Shown piece after piece: positions 24,536 through 37,044 of a stretch of DNA of 64,000 bases. A model generated the notes under the pieces. That model was not told where the DNA came from. It saw nothing but the letters and a program-made list of their open reading frames with translations, and ran no database searches. The stretch's first letter is position 1. Each line of letters opens with the position of its first letter. The DNA comes from Amaranthus tricolor (Eukaryota; Streptophyta; Magnoliopsida; Caryophyllales; Amaranthaceae). The translations under genes were made by a program, and so were the position numbers. Location of the stretch: the NCBI RefSeq assembly GCF_026212465.1, contig NC_080048.1:36127700-36191699 (forward strand), written 5' to 3'.

Positions 24536-26017
24536 CCATTGATCTTCTTCTAAGATCAATAACTTAAAATAAAGCTTAAAATAATCAAATTTAAAACAAA
24601 AATATTTTTTTAATACATCACATTCAACTGTTTTTTTTCCAAATATAAAATCTCAATCACTATAATCAAATTTATTTACTTACTATTTTATATTTCTTCC
24701 CCAAGAGTACTGGCCTAAATATTATAACAAATAATATGTATGAATGAAAAATGATCATATTATAATTAAATCTAAAATAAATTTGTAAAAAATTTGAATT
24801 TTAGATTTTGAAGATGTTCAAATACAAATTGTTTAAAAATTTAAATGAAAAGTTTAGGTGTACATTAAAAATTGAAATATTTTTAGTTGCATCTTAATCT
24901 TTAACAATATTTCTACCATATTTATTTTTGATGTGTGTTTGTTGAAATCGAAAAGAAATGAAAAATCAAACGTACGATGAATAAAAATTAAGAGTAACAT
25001 ATAACAACTTTTTCTTTAGTCATTCACGTATGTTAATTCTATACACACTTATCATAAGACAAGTGAAGTTTTTTCTCATGTGAATAATTTTCATGTACTA
25101 AAAAAAATTAATAGCAAGAAGAGGAAAAGCGTTTTCCATAAAATCTTGATTAAATTGTGTATTAAGAACTCTCTCTCCACGAGTTAATTGTACAAATAAC
25201 CCTAAAAGTATATATAAGCCTTAAGAGCTTGCTAGATATTTTAACCTCTTTGATCAAGGGCTAAGATTATGTTACATATCCTCATCCTTAATTTTCTAAT
25301 AAAATACCTAAGCTATTTTTTATAATAATATCTAAGATATTTACAAAGATAAATCTAAAACATCCTTCCAGATTAATATTCTAGGAATTTTCTAATTATC
25401 CTATTGCTACAGTAATTTGTAGCAAATATTATTCATTAATTGATCTTATTTAATATATTTTTTCTATATTCAAATGAGATGTTTGATTCATCTTAATACA
25501 TATTTTTATAATATTATCTTTTTTTAACTTTTTATCATACAAAAGTAATATTAAGACGTAAAATTGCGCGTTATATAGCGTGAAAAACAAAAGTGTAACA
25601 ACTATTAAAAACCAGAAGAAATAGATGAATATATTTACAGTCAGATGGCATAATATGTGATGTCGGAGGTGAACCGTGACAACGTGCTACCTTTGGCTGT
25701 TATGTACATCCGCCATTGGACGTATAGCTTTCTGAATGGGATGGAAGAGTATTGTTATATGGAGAAAGGATTTCAGCTATGATACTATGTTTAATATGTA
25801 TGCCACCTAATGCCTTGAAATTCACAGAATGATAGATGTCTTGGGTTTTTACAAGAGATGAAAATTGTTACAATGTAGTATCGTATCTGAGATAGAGAAG
25901 GAAAGTGTGCGTTATCCTTGTTATAGTTCATAACGTATTTATGGTGCATGTAGTCTACTCAAAATCCCCAAACATCGAGCAATTGCTAACAACGATAGCA
26001 CTCCATGACCCCGCATA
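24536..26017. other. AT-rich intergenic DNA without recognised genes
   Basis: No long open frame, RNA gene or transposon end was recognised. The block 25640-25930 is less AT-rich than its surroundings but encodes nothing I know. Confidence 0.5.
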
Positions 26018-26026
26018 TGGTAACTA

Positions 26027-26258
26027 AAAAGGTAAAGGTAGAGGACACTTTCAATATTTCGTTCAAGGTAGGATTCGGGTGAATTTTTTTTTTTTCTTGA
26101 AAGATGCAGACAAACCATACTTATTCCCTTCAAGGAGGGAGTAAATAGGGTGCGCGCAGTCAAAAACCCCCCAATTGATACCTGTGCCCAATAAAAGTTG
26201 AATTCCAAACCTTCTGCTCAATATCCAGATGCTTTATCTATTGAGCCACAAGCGCTTT
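26027..26258 (-). mobile_element. tRNA-derived SINE, copy 2
   Basis: Same family as 16562-16799, on the minus strand: AGCGCTTGTGGCTCAATAGA with box A, GGTTTGGAATTCAAC as a decayed box B, and a TTTACCTTTT tail. It is flanked by the 9-bp duplication TGGTAACTA (26018-26026 and 26259-26267), which fixes both ends. Confidence 0.88.
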
Positions 26259-27116
26259 TGGTAACTATTCATAAAAATTGTAGACCGACCATAAGTTTTT
26301 TCTGACAAAATTTGCCTCATTCGTGAACACCCTGTGACTCTCATGAGGATACATATTATTAAGAGTTAACCCTACACCAAACACGTTTAATCAATTCCTA
26401 AAAAATAAGCTTACTTGAAAGAAATTTAATTTATTGATATAAATAGTACTATCCGTTACTTTAAAGCTCACTTAAAAAAATTTAAAGCTCAACCCAAGGT
26501 ACTTCTATCTATATACATCTAGTTATTCATTAAAACTCCTTTTCCTTTCAATTTGTATACTTTCTATTTAATTTATTTCACTAGTTTTACATCCCTTCTT
26601 TTTTTTAGCAATTATCTATCTTTTTATCTTAATTACTCATTTATATCATCCATTTGTTTTTTTTTTTATCTTATTTTCTATTTTGTATCAATATATTCAA
26701 ATTTATATTAATCAATAAATGACAACAAATAATGACCATGAAGAAATAATAGATGCTTCAATAAATAAAACTTTTTAAAGCCAAAAAACAGAGGAAAAAC
26801 TTATTCAAGTATTGAGGCAGAGCTGGATGAAAATACAAATGTTAATAACAAGTATGAGTTAGTTTTGGATGTATTCCAAAACAGCAATTATTTTGGCCTT
26901 CTAACTCGGATTCGAAGGTTATGTAACCTTAATAAATAATCTTACATAGCAATCTCAAAAAAGGTTTAACCTAAATTTTTCTGCATATGTAATACAGCAA
27001 AAGAATGCACCTGTACTAAGAATGCATCAGTAGTCGTAGCAAAATCCGCAACTTCAACTGATTCTCGACACACGTCACCTAAACCCGCAATAGATCTCGA
27101 TCGTTTATTTATTTAT

Positions 27117-28857
27117 CTATTTATCATTTTCCTTTCCTTCAGAAGCTTCTGATTCCAGATCATTGCGAAATCCAAGCTCGGACATGTCTTGTTTTGCCAT
27201 TAAGTTCCTGTGCCATACCAATCACATTCATCAGAAAGTTTCTGATAAAATACACCATACGGGGTAAAGAACAAGGAAAGAATCGAGAACTCACTTCTCC
27301 ATTCGACATTGCAGATATTTCTTTGAAAATTCTTTACATTTTCCTGACGTATGGCCAGCGATTTTTAGACAGTTGAGGTAATCTTTTTTCTCCTGCAAGA
27401 AAACCCAAACACGAACTAAGCTGACCAGCAGGGAGACAGTTCAACAGAGGAGGTAGAAGTAAACAGTTTACGTGAGTTACCAAGTCGCATTCATGCATGT
27501 GATCCAGTGGGAAGACTCCTTTTTCTGGTGGGACTGGTCTCGCACCTCGGGTTCCACCAAATGCACCACCTGCGAAGAATAACTAGCATTGGGAATAAGG
27601 GAAGTCCAAATATCGGGTTAAAAAGTTGCTTTAAGTTTCAGGTGAAGTCACATTCTGTCCACATCGATATTACCTCAATGCCTCTAGGAGGCTTCCGCCA
27701 CTGACGTAGAGGATAGGTGTATGTAAACCTGTCCTTGCAATTTGAAAATAACAAAGAGGCGGTCCACTATTGACCTCTGACCTGTTATGCAATTATTGTC
27801 TACTAATTTCACGACAAATATGAAGTATATACAATTTGATGAGCCAATTTTTGACAAATTCGTTGCAGTCAACATTAAAACATTAATTAATGGTCAATCA
27901 ATCCATAAGTCGTCAATCATGTAAAAAGACATAGCAGACCGCAAGAGATATTTTGCTCTCGCATCTCGGTTATTCAGTCCAAAATTAGCATCAATTGATA
28001 AGAGCACAAAATGTAAAAGTCATTACAGTCTCACAGGCTAAAAGTTATAGAATAAAATCCTATTAGGGAAATCTTCTTGGATGATTATTATTAGAATAAT
28101 GTGCTATACTTCAAATCAAAATTCAAGAATCAAAAAAACAGAAAAATAAACATTCAGTTGAAGCAGCTGATTACGTAGATTCTGTATGCATATTTTTCCT
28201 CTTCAAAGTTCTGTCAACAAGATGACAGTTCAGATTTTAAGATCATTGATCATTGCTTAAATGCTGAAGAGTAATCACAGCTGACAAAGTTGAAGCAGAA
28301 GCTAATCTCATATTTGTTGTGTAGCTTCACAAACATGTCTTCCTATACGCTCTCTTCACAGAAATAGAAAAAACAAAGTGAAAAACATGGTCAGCAAGAC
28401 TCCTAAATGAAGAGGATTTGTAAATCTTCAACTTGTATCTTTTCTATTTAAAAGAAACAAAAAAGGGAAGAAAAGAGGATGTCATCTCAGCCAACGTATA
28501 CCGACTAACAAAAGAAATACAAGGCTAATGAATGTTGTAGTCTCACGTTTCATTGGCAGTACTAAATGATAGCTGGATTAAGGATTTTGTATGTAATTTT
28601 GCAGGGAAAGTCTGATGACATGTACGGGAATGCTTCACCATCCAAGTATGTACTATGTACTATTCTCATAACAAGTAATGTGCTATAAAATGAGAGAATT
28701 CTGAGAAGTGGGAGTTTCATTGAAGATTTGAGGTTTTCATATTTGTTCCATCTCACCGAATTTTCCTCAACTAATTAAGAGTCTACGAAATAGTAATACT
28801 AAAATTAATGAAATTAGAAAAAATGGAAAAGTTGAATGATTACTTACCAGCACTCAT
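27117..28857 (-). CDS. COX19: COX19-like cytochrome c oxidase assembly protein
   Basis: Four coding exons on the minus strand: 28857-28848, 27569-27481, 27392-27295 and 27207-27117, all with GT-AG introns. They give a 95-residue protein starting MSAGGAFGG. It has the twin CX9C signature (CDLEKKDYLNC and CKEFSKKYLQC) that forms a disulfide-locked helical hairpin, followed by RMEKNLMAKQDMSELGF, which is diagnostic for COX19. The family is small (about 90-100 residues) and soluble; it is imported into the mitochondrial intermembrane space by the MIA40 route and helps copper delivery to cytochrome c oxidase. The start lies in a tiny 46-base exon (28893-28848) with an acceptor just upstream, so the first exon must be a 5' UTR exon, probably near 32.7 kb. 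The C-terminal tail is acidic and variable, as usual. Confidence 0.92.
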
Positions 28858-30021
28858 TTGTAATCTTGCTTTCCTGTATTTCCACTGCCTAACCTGCAAG
28901 ACCCAATGAACAATGAGATATTTAGAGAATTTTAAAAGAGGTCAATATATAATTTATTGACCCTGAAGGGAATTTGCATGAACAGAAGATGTCTATAACC
29001 TAAGATAATGTTTTAAAAAAATGTTACTTCACGGTGTCATCATCCTTTTTTGACGGAAGAAAAATCTCACATCATAGGTCTAGATAAGAACACCAAATAT
29101 GAGAATAAACGGATCACTTATGCTCCTAACAAACTATGAATAATCATAAAACCTCCTGAACCCTTAGCATGCTTGGATATGCTTGTCCTATCATCTAGAC
29201 GAGAGGGGAAGGAGGTGCATACCTAGTCCAAAACAAAGCCAACAGCCCAAGAGCCGATCAGCAACTCCTTCCCTAAAGTGCTGCTCGAACCAAAGATAAC
29301 TTTAAATGTTACAGATCTAGAAAGCCCACCCTAATGAAGAAAGCTAAAAGAATTTCAACACTGAAAGTGAAGCAAATGGTTCATTTTTACTCTTATTGTA
29401 GCTTTCCAGCAATCAATCAAAATCATTTTGCAGTCTTTTGGGAAGAAAGAATCCAAGGGAAACACTAGAGAGATTCTTTAGCAATGCCTTGCCAACGGAA
29501 GAAGTAAACTCATTAAATTTAAGGCTAAGTTGACAGCAATCATCAAACAAAAGGGAACAAGAAGATGCTGTCCAGGAAACAATAGAATAGCATTTTATTC
29601 AATTTCATTGATGAGCCATTTACCCTTACACTTATAACTTATTCAGGAACAATATTTACTATTATCAAGAAACTGACTAGCACAGCTTCTAAAATCTCAC
29701 TCCCTCGAACGCCCCAGGTACAAACTTCAAGTCCTCTGTCTATATTCTAGATATACCCTAGCTAGAATATTCTAGACTATAAACCTAAATTTACAAGAAT
29801 GCTCTAGAGTCAATCTACAGAATTTAAATTAAATCTTCACAGAACCCTCCAAGGTCTACATATTTCCAATGCTTCCACAAATTTTATGCCCACCGAAGGC
29901 CGGCCCAGCATCATATGCCCTCATCGCGTCCACTAGGGTCATAGGAGGAAATCATATTGACCTATTAAATAGGGAAGTGTTTAAATTTTCAGTGGTCAAG
30001 CTTGGAGCACAGAGGCACCCC

Positions 30022-30538
30022 CTTAGTTTCAAAAAGCGCGCCTCACTTTGCACCTTGTGCGCCTCGAGCTCAGGCTCGGCTGAAAACGCCTCGGTTGGGT
30101 GAGGCAAAGCCCACTACAAGAGGCGTGCGCCCGGTGCGCCTCCTTGTTGGGTTGGGTAACTAACTTATCCTTGCTTGTTCGAAAATGAAGTAAAACTCAA
30201 AACTCAAATTTACTTGAATATGAAGTTCAAAAAATCGTTCCTTCTTCAAGAAAAACAAAAAGCATGCAAACAAGAAAATATTCTCTGTATTCTCATTATA
30301 ATAGTTTTGTGTTAAAGTGGTGTTTGACGCAAGAATAATAAATGTTTTCAAGTTTGTTGATACTAAAATATGAATGTCATGTTGTTTGAAGTATTATATA
30401 TGTATTAAAATTGAATTTTAAGCTTTAGCGAAAAAGTGCGCCTCACATACAAAAAGCTCGCACCTTCGCCCTACGCTTTGCGCCTAAGCTCTAAGGGCCT
30501 TTAGCACCTCGGTGCGCCTCGCGCTTTTTAAAACTAAG
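30022..30538. mobile_element. hAT-type MITE, GCGCCTC family, copy 1
   Basis: Terminal repeats CTTAGTTTCAAAAAGCGCG and its reverse CGCGCTTTTTAAAACTAAG. Near-perfect 8-bp duplication, GGCACCCC (30014-30021) and GGCAACCC (30539-30546). Subterminal parts are rich in GTGCGCCTC and GAGGCGTGC; the AT-rich core encodes nothing. A 77-codon frame at its left end is composition noise. Copy 2 is at 36474-37036. Confidence 0.82.
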
Positions 30539-31459
30539 GGCAACCCTATGTGCATCATTGTTCAGCCCTACCAATGTGGTGTTTTGGTCCTACTTCTAAA
30601 GCCACTGGATTGTAGACCTTTGCCACAAGTAGCATTTAAGGTCAAGACTAAAGCTAAAGCTCATATCTGCAAATATCTCATCATAAGCAAGCCATACATT
30701 TTGAGGAACTTTTAAAGAAGCTTTGCTTGTAACTCCATCAATTTATCCCTAGCTTCGCACACTTGATTCTCAATATCAGAAAAAGAAATCTGAAAGTGCA
30801 CCTGCTCCCAAGCCCCTTTGTCCAAAAAACCAAGCCTTTTTTTACCACATATTAGGATATCTAAAAACACGTATACCAGGAGAAACAAACACCTAATCGA
30901 ACACTACCAGATTCCTGATCAAGCAAACTACATTGGAAAATTACACTATCCAAACTAATTCACCTCAGAAAAAATCAAAATAGAACCCTCCATATATCTA
31001 GATTTAGATAGTTATTGTGTTACAAACCAACTGAATAGCAAAAATATTATGTTAGATGAGTGGCTTGAAGAGGAAGGTATAGAAATAATTAGTTGGAGGA
31101 AAAGAATGCAAATAGGAGATGAAGATTGAGAGCTGACCAGATAATTGTTAAATATTATTCAAATTTCTTGTTATTTTGAAGGTTCCAAGCCTCTCGAAAA
31201 GCTTGCAGTGCCCTATCACATTTCCTTTGTATACAAACTTAGCTTGGATGTTTTCTACCATTAATGAACATGAATGATTACTCATTATCTAACATTTTCT
31301 TCCATCAGCCCATAAAATTCAATGCTGATGGCTTATCAGTAAACTTCCCTTACTTCTTATTAAGTTCTTTTAACTTATCCTCAACATTGAAATTATAAAA
31401 TTACAGTTCCTCCCTTCATTTAAATTGTACCATTTCTTCTACACATGTGAGCTTCTTTA

Positions 31460-32060
31460 GAGAATTGGCCTGACTAAAAGAGAAATGACGTGTTGGAGCA
31501 AGCACAACATCCAAAAGCAAGGAATCACGAATGAGCAATTGTTATGCTCAAATGAGTAAGGGCAAGCCCGATGCTCATCTAGTTGTGTTGATTGAGCTCA
31601 GACGCGCAAATGAGATGCCTGGGACAACAAGTGTGTCTATAGAAAATTAAAGAGAATTTTTCAAAACCCTTGAGCATTTGACAAGCCTTTTAAAGGCAAA
31701 AACTGGAGAGAAAATCTAGGAGGGTAGCTTTCAAGAGCTTTCTAAAAAGGAGATAGCATAAAGGAAAAACCACAATGGAAGAGGATTTGAGGATAACTCA
31801 TATGAGAGCTAGTTCAATGCCCAAAACTATGAGGATTAGAGAGAGCAAATACTAAGTGAGTTTGAGAACCAAAAAGTGTTACCAAAACTATGAGGATAAC
31901 TCATTTGAGTAGTTTTTTTGGTTGAGGAAAGATAAGAAAGTTACTATAATTTATTGTGTGTTGCTGTCTTTATGAAAATTTTGCTATAATTGTTGCTCTA
32001 GATGCTTGTTTGTTCCTCTCAACCCTAATTTTCTCCCAAATTCTTAGCAAGGGAACATAA
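31460..32060. repeat. Possible degraded LTR-like sequence
   Basis: Contains ATGCTCAAATGAGTAAGGGC and TTGAGCATTTGACAAGCC, a style seen in plant Copia LTRs; a similar motif, GCTCGTTTGAGCACATGC, appears near 38165. No ends or duplication could be defined, so this is a weak call. Confidence 0.25.
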
Positions 32061-32689
32061 AAAATCCTCACATCTTACGTTTTACAAACCACCATAACTA
32101 ATAATCATAATATCAAATTCATATTACTACATGGAAAACTTAAAAACTGAATCAAAAAATGAAACTCACATCTCACAATTACAAGAAGTTCACAACTGAT
32201 TTAGAAAAATTACAATCAATGATTCTAAATAAGTTAGGTTCACTAAATCAAATAAAATTAATTATAGTTCTAACAATTTCAAAGCAAATTAAAGTGAAGA
32301 CTTGATGAATTCAGGATGAAACTTGATAATCTAACAAACACAATCAATAATATTACAAAACCTTCAAACATATAATTAAAGTCCATTTACAGTGAAAACA
32401 AAACACAATAAAAAATAACACATTTGCAAATCCTAAAGCACAAATATCCAATCAACAAAAAAACTAAAAATCTTTCATCCAAAAATACAAATAAGAGGGG
32501 GCTTTATCCTAAAAAAAAAAGAGCCCTTCAGATAATAAAAAAATCACTTTATACACTATCTCCAACTTCAACCATGCATCAAAGATGAAAAATAAAAATC
32601 CAAAAGCAGAAACTGCTGATCATTATAGAACAGAAAATACAGCAAGAGACTGAAAAAGAAAGGAAAGGAAAGGGAAAGCAGTAAAGTAC

Positions 32690-32873
32690 CAAGAAAATGG
32701 TGGAGATGAGCGTTTATGGACGGTAAGATTAGCGATTTTCCGGCGATCAGCTGGAAAGTAGATGGAAAACCGACGAACTATGAATGAATAGACTGGGAAG
32801 AGACGCGATGGGGTTTTTTTGATTCAAAGATTGAAACCTAAAAACACGAGTACACAACGTTACGTATATAATG
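32690..32873 (-). promoter_or_regulatory. Putative COX19 promoter and first (5' UTR) exon
   Basis: On the minus strand a TATATA box (about 32872-32865) precedes a pyrimidine-containing leader (about 32840-32690) that ends at a possible donor, TTCTTG then GTACTT. The acceptor would be TTGCAG at 28894, implying a leader intron of about 3.8 kb that holds a hAT-type MITE. This is inferred from the need for an upstream UTR exon; a nearer first exon cannot be excluded. Confidence 0.4.
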
Positions 32874-33119
32874 CAATTACAACATTAACCTTTTTTAAAA
32901 AATAGATAGAAGTATATCGGTGGAATCCGCAACTACTAATTTTTTTACTGTACATTTAAATTTTTTGTTTTCACCCTAGCCTACAAAGAATTACGAATGG
33001 TTAAATTTGTCGAGAGCTTATATCTAGATCTAGCAATATCAGGTGTCTTGTCCAGGATCTGATTATAAATTTTTATAAATATTAAATTGTGTAAGAGACG
33101 CCTTAGCCCTCACTTCTCC

Positions 33120-33410
33120 CTCCTATTAAGCCTATGTTTCTCATTTTTTCTTACGCTATTTATCAATAATATTTATTTGTTACTAAAACAGTAAATAAAT
33201 ATTTGACTTTTTTTTATCATTTCTTTGTTCGCTATTACTAACAACAAAAAGCTTTTTGATTTTTTTTTACTTGCACTTCTATTTGCTGATACCAATAGCG
33301 AATTAATAGCTTACCTCAGATTTAAGTTGAAGACACTTATTTTGCAATTTAAAATTTCCCAAGACTTGTTTGGAAAAAAAGCTCATTTTGTTTAAATTTC
33401 CTTTTTATTT
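33120..33410. repeat. Diverged remnant of the 20951-21435 foldback family
   Basis: Shares TTTGTTCGCTATTACTAACA and GAAGACACTTATTTTG with the longer copy. It occupies the intergenic space between the divergent COX19 and PPR genes. Confidence 0.5.
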
Positions 33411-33747
33411 GTGGTTGATTTTAATTGGGTTAATCGGGACTCGATCAAACAACCCGTTTGCCCGCTAAACGGGCTGGGTATAGAAGAAGCGGCTTAACTT
33501 ATTAACGAGCCAGGCTAACGGAGATAGAAAGAGGACAAATTCTTTAGAGAAATCAGAAAAACATGAAAGTGAGGAATTCAGCTTAGCAACAATGGCTGAG
33601 CCTGATTTCCTACTTCTAATGGAAAACTAACTATCCACGCTTTCAATGGCGAAGAAGAAATCAAACGGCCGCTCTCTATTTACTTCTTCCTAAGTCTTGC
33701 AACAAATTTAGGTTTTCTTCTGTATTTTTTTTTTCCATTTCATTATA

Positions 33748-35187
33748 ATGGCATTTTTTTCACATCCTAATTTCTTTTCTTCTATATTCAGGCAAAAACT
33801 AAAATCCCCACTATATTTGTTCATTAATCGAATGAATTTTTCAACTGCAAAACAATTATATACCCATTTCCTAAATCACCCCAAAAACCCTGAAAAAACA
33901 TTAGCTAGTATTGTTCCTCAATTGAATTTGAATGCACCATTTGTTAGTGAGGTTTTGCATAAATTTTCCCCAAATCATCCTCAATTGGGTCTTCGTTTCT
34001 TCATCTGGGCTGGTCTTCAGCCCAAGTATAGGCACTCTCAATATATGTATGGTTTAGCTTGTAAGTTGCTTGGAATTCGTCGAAATCCGGTAAGGATTAA
34101 AGAGATTGTTGAGTGTTATAAGATTGAAGGCTGTCCAACTAATTTGAAATTGTTTAAAATTATTCTAAATTTGTGTAGACAAGCTAGGATTGCTGATGAG
34201 GGTTTATCGGTATTAAGATACATGGATGATTTTAGGTGTAGGCCGGATTCAACTATGTATAATGTGGTTATTGGATTGTTTTGTGAACGGGAAGATCTTG
34301 ATGTAGCAATGGGGTTGATGAGAGAGATGGAATCATTTGATCTTTGCCCTGATATGGTTACTTATATGTCAGTACTTAAGGGTCTTTGCTATGGTGGTAG
34401 ATTGGAGGATGCTTGTCAGTTGCTTAAGGCTATGAAGATTCATGGATGTGCTCCAAATTCAGTAATATACTCTGCTCTTCTCGATGGGCTTTGTAGGGTT
34501 GGTAGTTTTGAAAAAGCTTTTGAGCTGTTAGCAGAGATGGAGAAGGAGGGCGGGGAGTGTACACCCAATGTCATTACATATACATCAGTAATTCAGAGCT
34601 TGTGTGATAATGGTAAGTCAATCAAAGCATTGTCGATATTGGAGCGTATGGAGGGCTTTAAGTGTCATCCTAATAGGATAACAATGGTTGTGGTGGTCCA
34701 AGGACTTTGTGTTGAAGGGTACATAGACAAGGCTTTTGAACTGGTCCGCAATGTGATTAGTGGTGGTCATGTTTCGAGCAGTGACTGCTATAGTTCTCTA
34801 GTGATTTCTATGATGATGATCAAAAGACTTGAGGAGGCACAAAAGCTTTTTAGGTGGATGCTAGATAATGATGTGAGGCCTGATGGGTTGGCTTGTAGCA
34901 TTTTGATTAAGGCGATGTGTCTGAAAGAAAGATTTGTTGATGCATTTAACCTATATGAAGTTGTTGAAAAGAAGGGCTTCGTATCGACAATTGATTCTGA
35001 TATATTTTCAACTCTACTTGTTGGCCTTTGCCAACAAAAACACGCAGCAGAGGTGACGAAGCTTGGTCGTTTAATGGTTAATAAAAAGATTAAAATAGAT
35101 CCTTCTTACATTGATGATATTCATAAACATCTAGAAGGATCAATTGAGATGGAGTCTCTTTCGCTATTGTGTAAGGTGAAAAGTTAA
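33748..35187 (+). CDS. P-class pentatricopeptide repeat protein, probably mitochondrial
   Basis: An intronless 479-codon gene. From about residue 168 to 414 there are seven 35-residue PPR motifs in tandem, with typical cores such as YNVVIGLFCEREDLDVAMGL, YMSVLKGLCYGGRLEDAC and YSALLDGLCRVGSFEKAFEL; partial motifs occur at 90-165. There is no E or DYW extension, so it is a P-class protein, a group that binds organellar RNA in a sequence-specific way and acts in processing, stability or translation. The N-terminus (FFSSIFRQKLKSPLYLFINR) is basic and lacks acidic residues, fitting a mitochondrial presequence. The first ATG (residue 1) is preferred over M29 because the presequence lies between them. 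Overall organisation, including NPEKTLASIVPQL, recalls Arabidopsis At5g47360, but that link is from memory and not tested. It is divergent from COX19. Confidence 0.93.
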   Translation: MAFFSHPNFFSSIFRQKLKSPLYLFINRMNFSTAKQLYTHFLNHPKNPEKTLASIVPQLNLNAPFVSEVLHKFSPNHPQLGLRFFIWAGLQPKYRHSQYMYGLACKLLGIRRNPVRIKEIVECYKIEGCPTNLKLFKIILNLCRQARIADEGLSVLRYMDDFRCRPDSTMYNVVIGLFCEREDLDVAMGLMREMESFDLCPDMVTYMSVLKGLCYGGRLEDACQLLKAMKIHGCAPNSVIYSALLDGLCRVGSFEKAFELLAEMEKEGGECTPNVITYTSVIQSLCDNGKSIKALSILERMEGFKCHPNRITMVVVVQGLCVEGYIDKAFELVRNVISGGHVSSSDCYSSLVISMMMIKRLEEAQKLFRWMLDNDVRPDGLACSILIKAMCLKERFVDAFNLYEVVEKKGFVSTIDSDIFSTLLVGLCQQKHAAEVTKLGRLMVNKKIKIDPSYIDDIHKHLEGSIEMESLSLLCKVKS

Positions 35188-36465
35188 AGTTGAACTACAT
35201 AGTGTTTTGTTAGAGTGGTATTGGTTGAATTATCTGGTTAGATGTGTTAATCAACTGATGTAGAGTTTTTGTGTTGATATATATTAAATTATCTTGATGA
35301 AGTTGATGAGCAATGGAAGAAAGTAGCAATATCAATTGAGAATTAGAAGCTGGTATAGTGACATTATAGATAGATTTACAGCCATTTGAGAAATTTGATT
35401 AGCTCTGAAGGATTTAAGAAGCTCAACTTGTGCCACACACTCTGCTATCTCTATTTGTGTAGAATTTTGATTCCCGTTTTCATTCTCTCTTCTACAAGAT
35501 ACATGTTACCAGAATTACAATGTCATCACCAACATTGCATGGTATCCCTATTTGAGCGAATCAGCTTATCAAATATTTTCATCTTTGTTTCTTTGAAGCA
35601 AGTGGAATCATTGCACGTCTTTAACTTCAGGTAATTTTAGGTTAGAAGTTATAATTTTTTCGAATAGAACTTTTAAATTCAACTTTGAAATGTTGTTTTA
35701 AATCAAGTTGAAGGTACTCTTTGTTTTTTTTTTTTGGAGTTATCATGTGAAAAACACTGGAAATTGGTTCCTTTTTTTCCTATTCTTTGGGAGGTGGAAT
35801 CATAAGATTAGAGGGATGCCTGTGGTTTATGTAGGTTTGGTCATCTGCAAAGAACACTTAAAACTTAACCGGTTAGAGGAGTGAAAGTATGAAATTGTGA
35901 AGCTTAGAATAGAAAGAGGTAGGTTGAAGATTGACCCGGATGATAGGAGGAAAAATTAGCATGAACAAATTTAGAATTTAGTTTGCATAAGACAATACAT
36001 AAGAGTGAATGAAGGAAGAAAATATATGTGGATGATTATTGGAATTGATTTTGTTAGTTGTAGATTAGTCTTAGATATCATTACTAATGTTAGGCAATGT
36101 CAAACAATTTTTATTAGAGACGATTACCTATACTAATTTGTTTTGTTTCATATAGCCTACCTCATAATGTTGGAATCAAGGCGTTGGCATTGTTTTTGTT
36201 GGTCTTTAGTGAGTACTTAGAGGTTCACTTATTAGTTGTTACTAATGACTAATTTTATTGGTTTTCGATTTTCGAGTAATTTGAAGTCTGTGAATTTTTT
36301 GTTTTGATTTTGATTATGGATGTTTAGGTTTCTTTTTGGGTTTTTTTGGAGGTAATTGCTTTGAGGTAAATTCAGCTTTTCAGAGAGATGGAATTTAATT
36401 ATGGATGATGGGTTTCCCAGAAAATTTATTATCAGGATGGTGTATTATTTGAATGACTTTATTTG
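35188..36465. other. 3' flank of the PPR gene and intergenic DNA
   Basis: Nothing beyond AT-rich sequence is recognised. Short open frames here lack homology-like features and are treated as noise. Confidence 0.5.
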
Positions 36466-36473
36466 GTGAAATA

Positions 36474-37036
36474 TTTAGTTTTAAAAAGCACACCTCGCTT
36501 TATACCTTGCGTGACTCAAGCTCAGGCTCAGCTGAAAACGCCTCGACTAGGTGAGGCAAAGCCCACTACAAGAGGCGTGCGCCTCGATGCACTTCACGCC
36601 TTGTGCGCCCAGTGTGCCTCCTTGTTAGGCTGGCTAATTAACTAATGCTTGTTTGTTGGAAAAAGAATTAGAACTCAAAACTCAAATTTACTTGAATATG
36701 AACTTTAAATAACCGTTGCTTCTTAAAGAAAAACAAAAAGCAAAGCATGCGAAGAAGAAAATAATTGTGGGAAATTCTTCATATTCTCATTACAATAGTT
36801 TTGTGCTAAAGTGGTGTTTACCGCAAGGATAATGAATGTTTTCAAACTTGTCGATACTAAAATATGAATATCATATTGTTTGAAGTAATATACGTTTTAA
36901 AATTGATTTTTAAACTTTAGTTAAAAAGTGCGCCTCGCCTACAAAAAGCTCACGCCTTTGCTCTGCGCTTTGTGCTTTGCACCTAGGCTCTAAGGACCTT
37001 TTGCGCTTTGGTGGACCTCGTACTTTTTATACTAAG
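36474..37036. mobile_element. hAT-type MITE, GCGCCTC family, copy 2
   Basis: Same family as 30022-30538, with an exact 8-bp duplication GTGAAATA (36466-36473 and 37037-37044). The ends read TTTAGTTTTAAAAAGC and ACTTTTTATACTAAG. It contains the same GAGGCGTGCGCCTC core motifs and a central segment near-identical to copy 1 (AAACTCAAATTTACTTGAAT). Confidence 0.9.
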
Positions 37037-37044
37037 GTGAAATA

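Noticed and set aside
29869..30102. 77-codon frame
   Set aside because: Overlaps the end of a hAT-type MITE and has no protein-like features.
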